A stretch of DNA of 7,841 nt from JACCZP01 sp050997195 (lineage in GTDB: Bacteria > Actinomycetota > Thermoleophilia > Solirubrobacterales > Thermoleophilaceae). The position numbers and the translations under genes are program-made. The notes below the pieces were generated by a model, which saw only the letters and a list, made by a program, of their open reading frames with translations, was not told the DNA's origin and made no database searches. Below, piece after piece: positions 6,143-7,841 of this stretch (the stretch's first letter is position 1; each line of letters opens with the position of its first letter). The DNA lies in assembly GCA_050997195.1 (NCBI GenBank), contig JBPCRE010000248.1, positions 1 through 7,841 of the forward strand, written 5' to 3'.

Positions 6143-7669
6143 ATGAGCGCGTCGCCGGCGACGGTCTACCTCGTGGGGGCCGGCCCCGGCGACCCCGGCC
6201 TGATGACCCGCCGCTCGCTCGAGCTCATCGCCTCGGCCGACGCGATCCTCTACGACCGGCTCATCCCCGAGGGAGCGCTCGACGGCGCCCGCGCCGACGC
6301 CGAGCTCCGCTACGTGGGCAAGCGGCCGGGGGCGCCCTCTATGGGGCAGGAGGAGATCAACCGCGCGCTCGTGGAGCTCGGCGGAGCCGGCCGGTCGGTC
6401 GTGCGCCTGAAGGGTGGCGATCCCTTCGTGTTCGGACGGGGAGGCGAGGAGGCGCAGGCCCTGGCCGAGGCCGGCGTGGCCTTCGAGGTCGTGCCCGGGG
6501 TGACCTCCGGGGTGGCGGCAGCGGCCTACGCCGGCGTGCCCGTGACCCACCGCGACGACGCCTCCGCGGTGGCTCTCGTCACCGGCCACGAGGATCCGGA
6601 GAAGGCGGAGAGCGCCCTCGACTGGGAGGCGCTCGCCGCGTTCCCCGGCACGCTCGTGCTCTACATGGGCGTGCGCAACCTCCCGCTGATCTCCGAGCGG
6701 CTGCGTGGGGCCGGGCGTCCACCCACCCAGCCGGTGGCCGTGGTCGAGCGGGGGACCCTGCCCGGGCAGCGCACCGTGGTGGCCACCCTCGCCGACGTGG
6801 CCGAGCGCGTGGCCGAGGCCGGGCTCACACCTCCCGCCATCACCGTGGTGGGCACGGTGGCGCGCCTGCGCGAGGAGATCGGGTGGCTCGAGCGCCGGCC
6901 GCTGTTCGGCCGAAGGGTGGTGGTCACCCGGGCGCGCGCGCAGGCCAGCGGCCTTGCCGCGCGGCTGGCCTCCCTCGGCGCGGAGGTGGTTCAGGCACCG
7001 GCCATCCGCATCGAGCCCCGGCCGGTCACCGGCGAGGTGGCGCGCGCGGCCGAGGACATCCAGGCCTACGCACTCGTATGCGTCACGAGCCCGAACGGGG
7101 CGACCCTCCTCCTCGACGCCCTCACGGCGCGCGCTCTCGACGCCCGGGCTCTGCACGGCGCGGTGGTGGCCGCCATCGGGCCCGGGACGGCGGGCGAGCT
7201 GGCGGCGCGCGGCGTGCGCGCCGACGTGGTGCCCCCCCGCTCGGTGGCCGAGTCGCTGGTCGAGGCGCTCCAAGACACGCCCGTGGAGGGTGCTCGGGTG
7301 CTCGTGGCCCGCGCCGGCGAGGCGCGGGACGTGCTCCCCGACGCGCTGACCGCCCGCGGGGCCCACGTGGACGTCGTGCCCCTCTACGACACCGTCCACG
7401 AGCCGCTCTCGGCCGAGCGGCGCGAGCGCGCGCTCGGTGCCGACTACCTGACCTTCACCTCGTCCTCGACGGTGCGCTTCTTCCTCGACGCCGTGGGCCG
7501 GGACGCCCTCCTCGACGCCCGCCCGCGGGTGGTGTCGATCGGGCCGGTCACGAGCGCGACGGCACGCGAGCTCGGCCTCGAGGTGCACGTGGAGGCCGAG
7601 CGTCACGACATCGGCGGCCTCGTGCGCGCGCTGCTGGCCGACGCGGCCGGGATCCCCTCCGCGGCATGA
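6143..7669 (+). CDS. cobA/hemD: Fused uroporphyrinogen-III C-methyltransferase / uroporphyrinogen-III synthase (CobA-HemD)
   Basis: A 508-residue bifunctional protein. Residues ~7-250 are an S-adenosylmethionine uroporphyrinogen III methyltransferase (two methylations to precorrin-2): VYLVGAGPGDPGLMT (8-22), RLKGGDPFVFGRGGEE (88-103), VVPGVTSG (116-123), GVPVTHR (131-137), TGHE (147-150), LVLYMGVRNL (171-180) and AVVERGTLPGQ (199-209). Residues ~255-500 are uroporphyrinogen III synthase, which closes hydroxymethylbilane with ring-D inversion: RRVVVTRARAQASGL (257-271), VCVTSPNGA (312-320), IGPGTA (345-350), YLTFTSSSTV (435-444) and VSIGPVTSATARELGL (464-479). One polypeptide therefore makes the branch-point metabolite and can draw it off toward siroheme or B12. 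Such fusions are known in several bacterial groups, including actinobacteria. ATG 6143 puts the first motif at residue 8; GTG 6128 is an in-frame alternative. The TGA overlaps the birA ATG (ATGA). Confidence 0.96.
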   Translation: MSASPATVYLVGAGPGDPGLMTRRSLELIASADAILYDRLIPEGALDGARADAELRYVGKRPGAPSMGQEEINRALVELGGAGRSVVRLKGGDPFVFGRGGEEAQALAEAGVAFEVVPGVTSGVAAAAYAGVPVTHRDDASAVALVTGHEDPEKAESALDWEALAAFPGTLVLYMGVRNLPLISERLRGAGRPPTQPVAVVERGTLPGQRTVVATLADVAERVAEAGLTPPAITVVGTVARLREEIGWLERRPLFGRRVVVTRARAQASGLAARLASLGAEVVQAPAIRIEPRPVTGEVARAAEDIQAYALVCVTSPNGATLLLDALTARALDARALHGAVVAAIGPGTAGELAARGVRADVVPPRSVAESLVEALQDTPVEGARVLVARAGEARDVLPDALTARGAHVDVVPLYDTVHEPLSAERRERALGADYLTFTSSSTVRFFLDAVGRDALLDARPRVVSIGPVTSATARELGLEVHVEAERHDIGGLVRALLADAAGIPSAA

Positions 7670-7841
7670 CCGCCGCCGGCTCCAGCCCGCGGACGCTGGG
7701 GCGCCCGCGGATGCACCTGCGGGCCATCGGCTCGACCAACGAGCGCGCCAAGGAGCTGGCGGGCGCCGGCGCCCCGCCCGGGACGCTCGTGACCGCCGAC
7801 GAACAGGTTGCCGGCCGCGGGCGCCAGGGCCGACCCTGGCA
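7666..7841 (+). CDS. birA: Biotin-[acetyl-CoA-carboxylase] ligase BirA, 3'-truncated
   Basis: The first 58 residues of a biotin-protein ligase; the frame runs off the right edge. The enzyme makes biotinyl-5'-AMP and transfers biotin to carrier domains of acyl-CoA carboxylases. Visible signatures are GSTNERAKELA (22-32), which begins the catalytic core; GTLVTADEQ (39-47); and the biotinyl-AMP binding loop GRGRQGRPW (50-58). The core starts almost at the N-terminus, so the DNA-binding helix-turn-helix of E. coli-type BirA is absent: this is a class I, non-repressor ligase. ATG 7666 overlaps the cobA-hemD stop as ATGA. Met16 (7711) is an alternative start, less likely because the coupled overlap matches the other junctions. 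A biotin ligase has no direct role in tetrapyrrole synthesis, so it is probably co-transcribed by position. Confidence 0.9.
   Translation, partial: MTAAGSSPRTLGRPRMHLRAIGSTNERAKELAGAGAPPGTLVTADEQVAGRGRQGRPW

Noticed and set aside
5945..7606. Long minus-strand open frame (553 codons) antisense to hemC and cobA/hemD
   Set aside because: Same shadow effect: a His/Arg/Gly-rich product with no motif, opposite a gene with clear two-domain conservation.
7703..7722. Short inverted repeat (CCCGC / GCGGG) near the birA start
   Set aside because: Five-base arms are expected by chance at this GC content, and they lie within coding sequence.

Overview
This is a very GC-rich bacterial window with a heavily G/C-biased third codon position. 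It is packed with one plus-strand run of ten genes: two cut by the window edges and eight complete. Most joins are short gaps or stop/start overlaps (GTGA, ATGA, TTGA, TAGTG), as expected of a single translationally coupled operon. Frequent GTG/TTG starts, the composition and the gene order point to a high-GC actinobacterium. A deep-branching class such as Thermoleophilia is my best guess, inferred from protein flavour rather than from any search.

Layout: (1) 1-395, the C-terminal part of a precorrin-2 dehydrogenase (siroheme branch). (2) 403-1367, moaC and mogA for molybdenum cofactor synthesis. (3) 1408-3771, ccmA, ccmB, ccmC and a tiny ccmD-like gene, the ABC-type heme-handling module of System I cytochrome c maturation. 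(4) 3768-7669, the tetrapyrrole core: hemA (glutamyl-tRNA reductase), hemC (hydroxymethylbilane synthase) and a cobA-hemD fusion (uroporphyrinogen III synthase plus its C-methyltransferase). (5) 7666 to the end, the start of a biotin-protein ligase gene (birA).

The genes fit together around cofactors of respiratory enzymes. HemA, HemC and HemD carry glutamyl-tRNA to uroporphyrinogen III. CobA diverts part of it to precorrin-2, and the dehydrogenase at the left edge oxidises that to sirohydrochlorin. Ccm proteins deliver heme to apocytochrome c. MoaC and MogA build the cofactor of molybdoenzymes, such as nitrate and sulfite reductases, that often work beside siroheme or cytochrome c.

The main non-coding structure is a 58-nt imperfect palindrome at 5122-5179. 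It fills most of the hemA-hemC gap and covers one of two possible hemC start codons. I see no mobile element, CRISPR array, RNA gene, defence system or other clearly undescribed system. Apart from that hairpin and an Asp-to-Ser change in the CcmC tryptophan-rich motif, this is an ordinary biosynthetic locus. There is no gene-free stretch longer than 70 bases.
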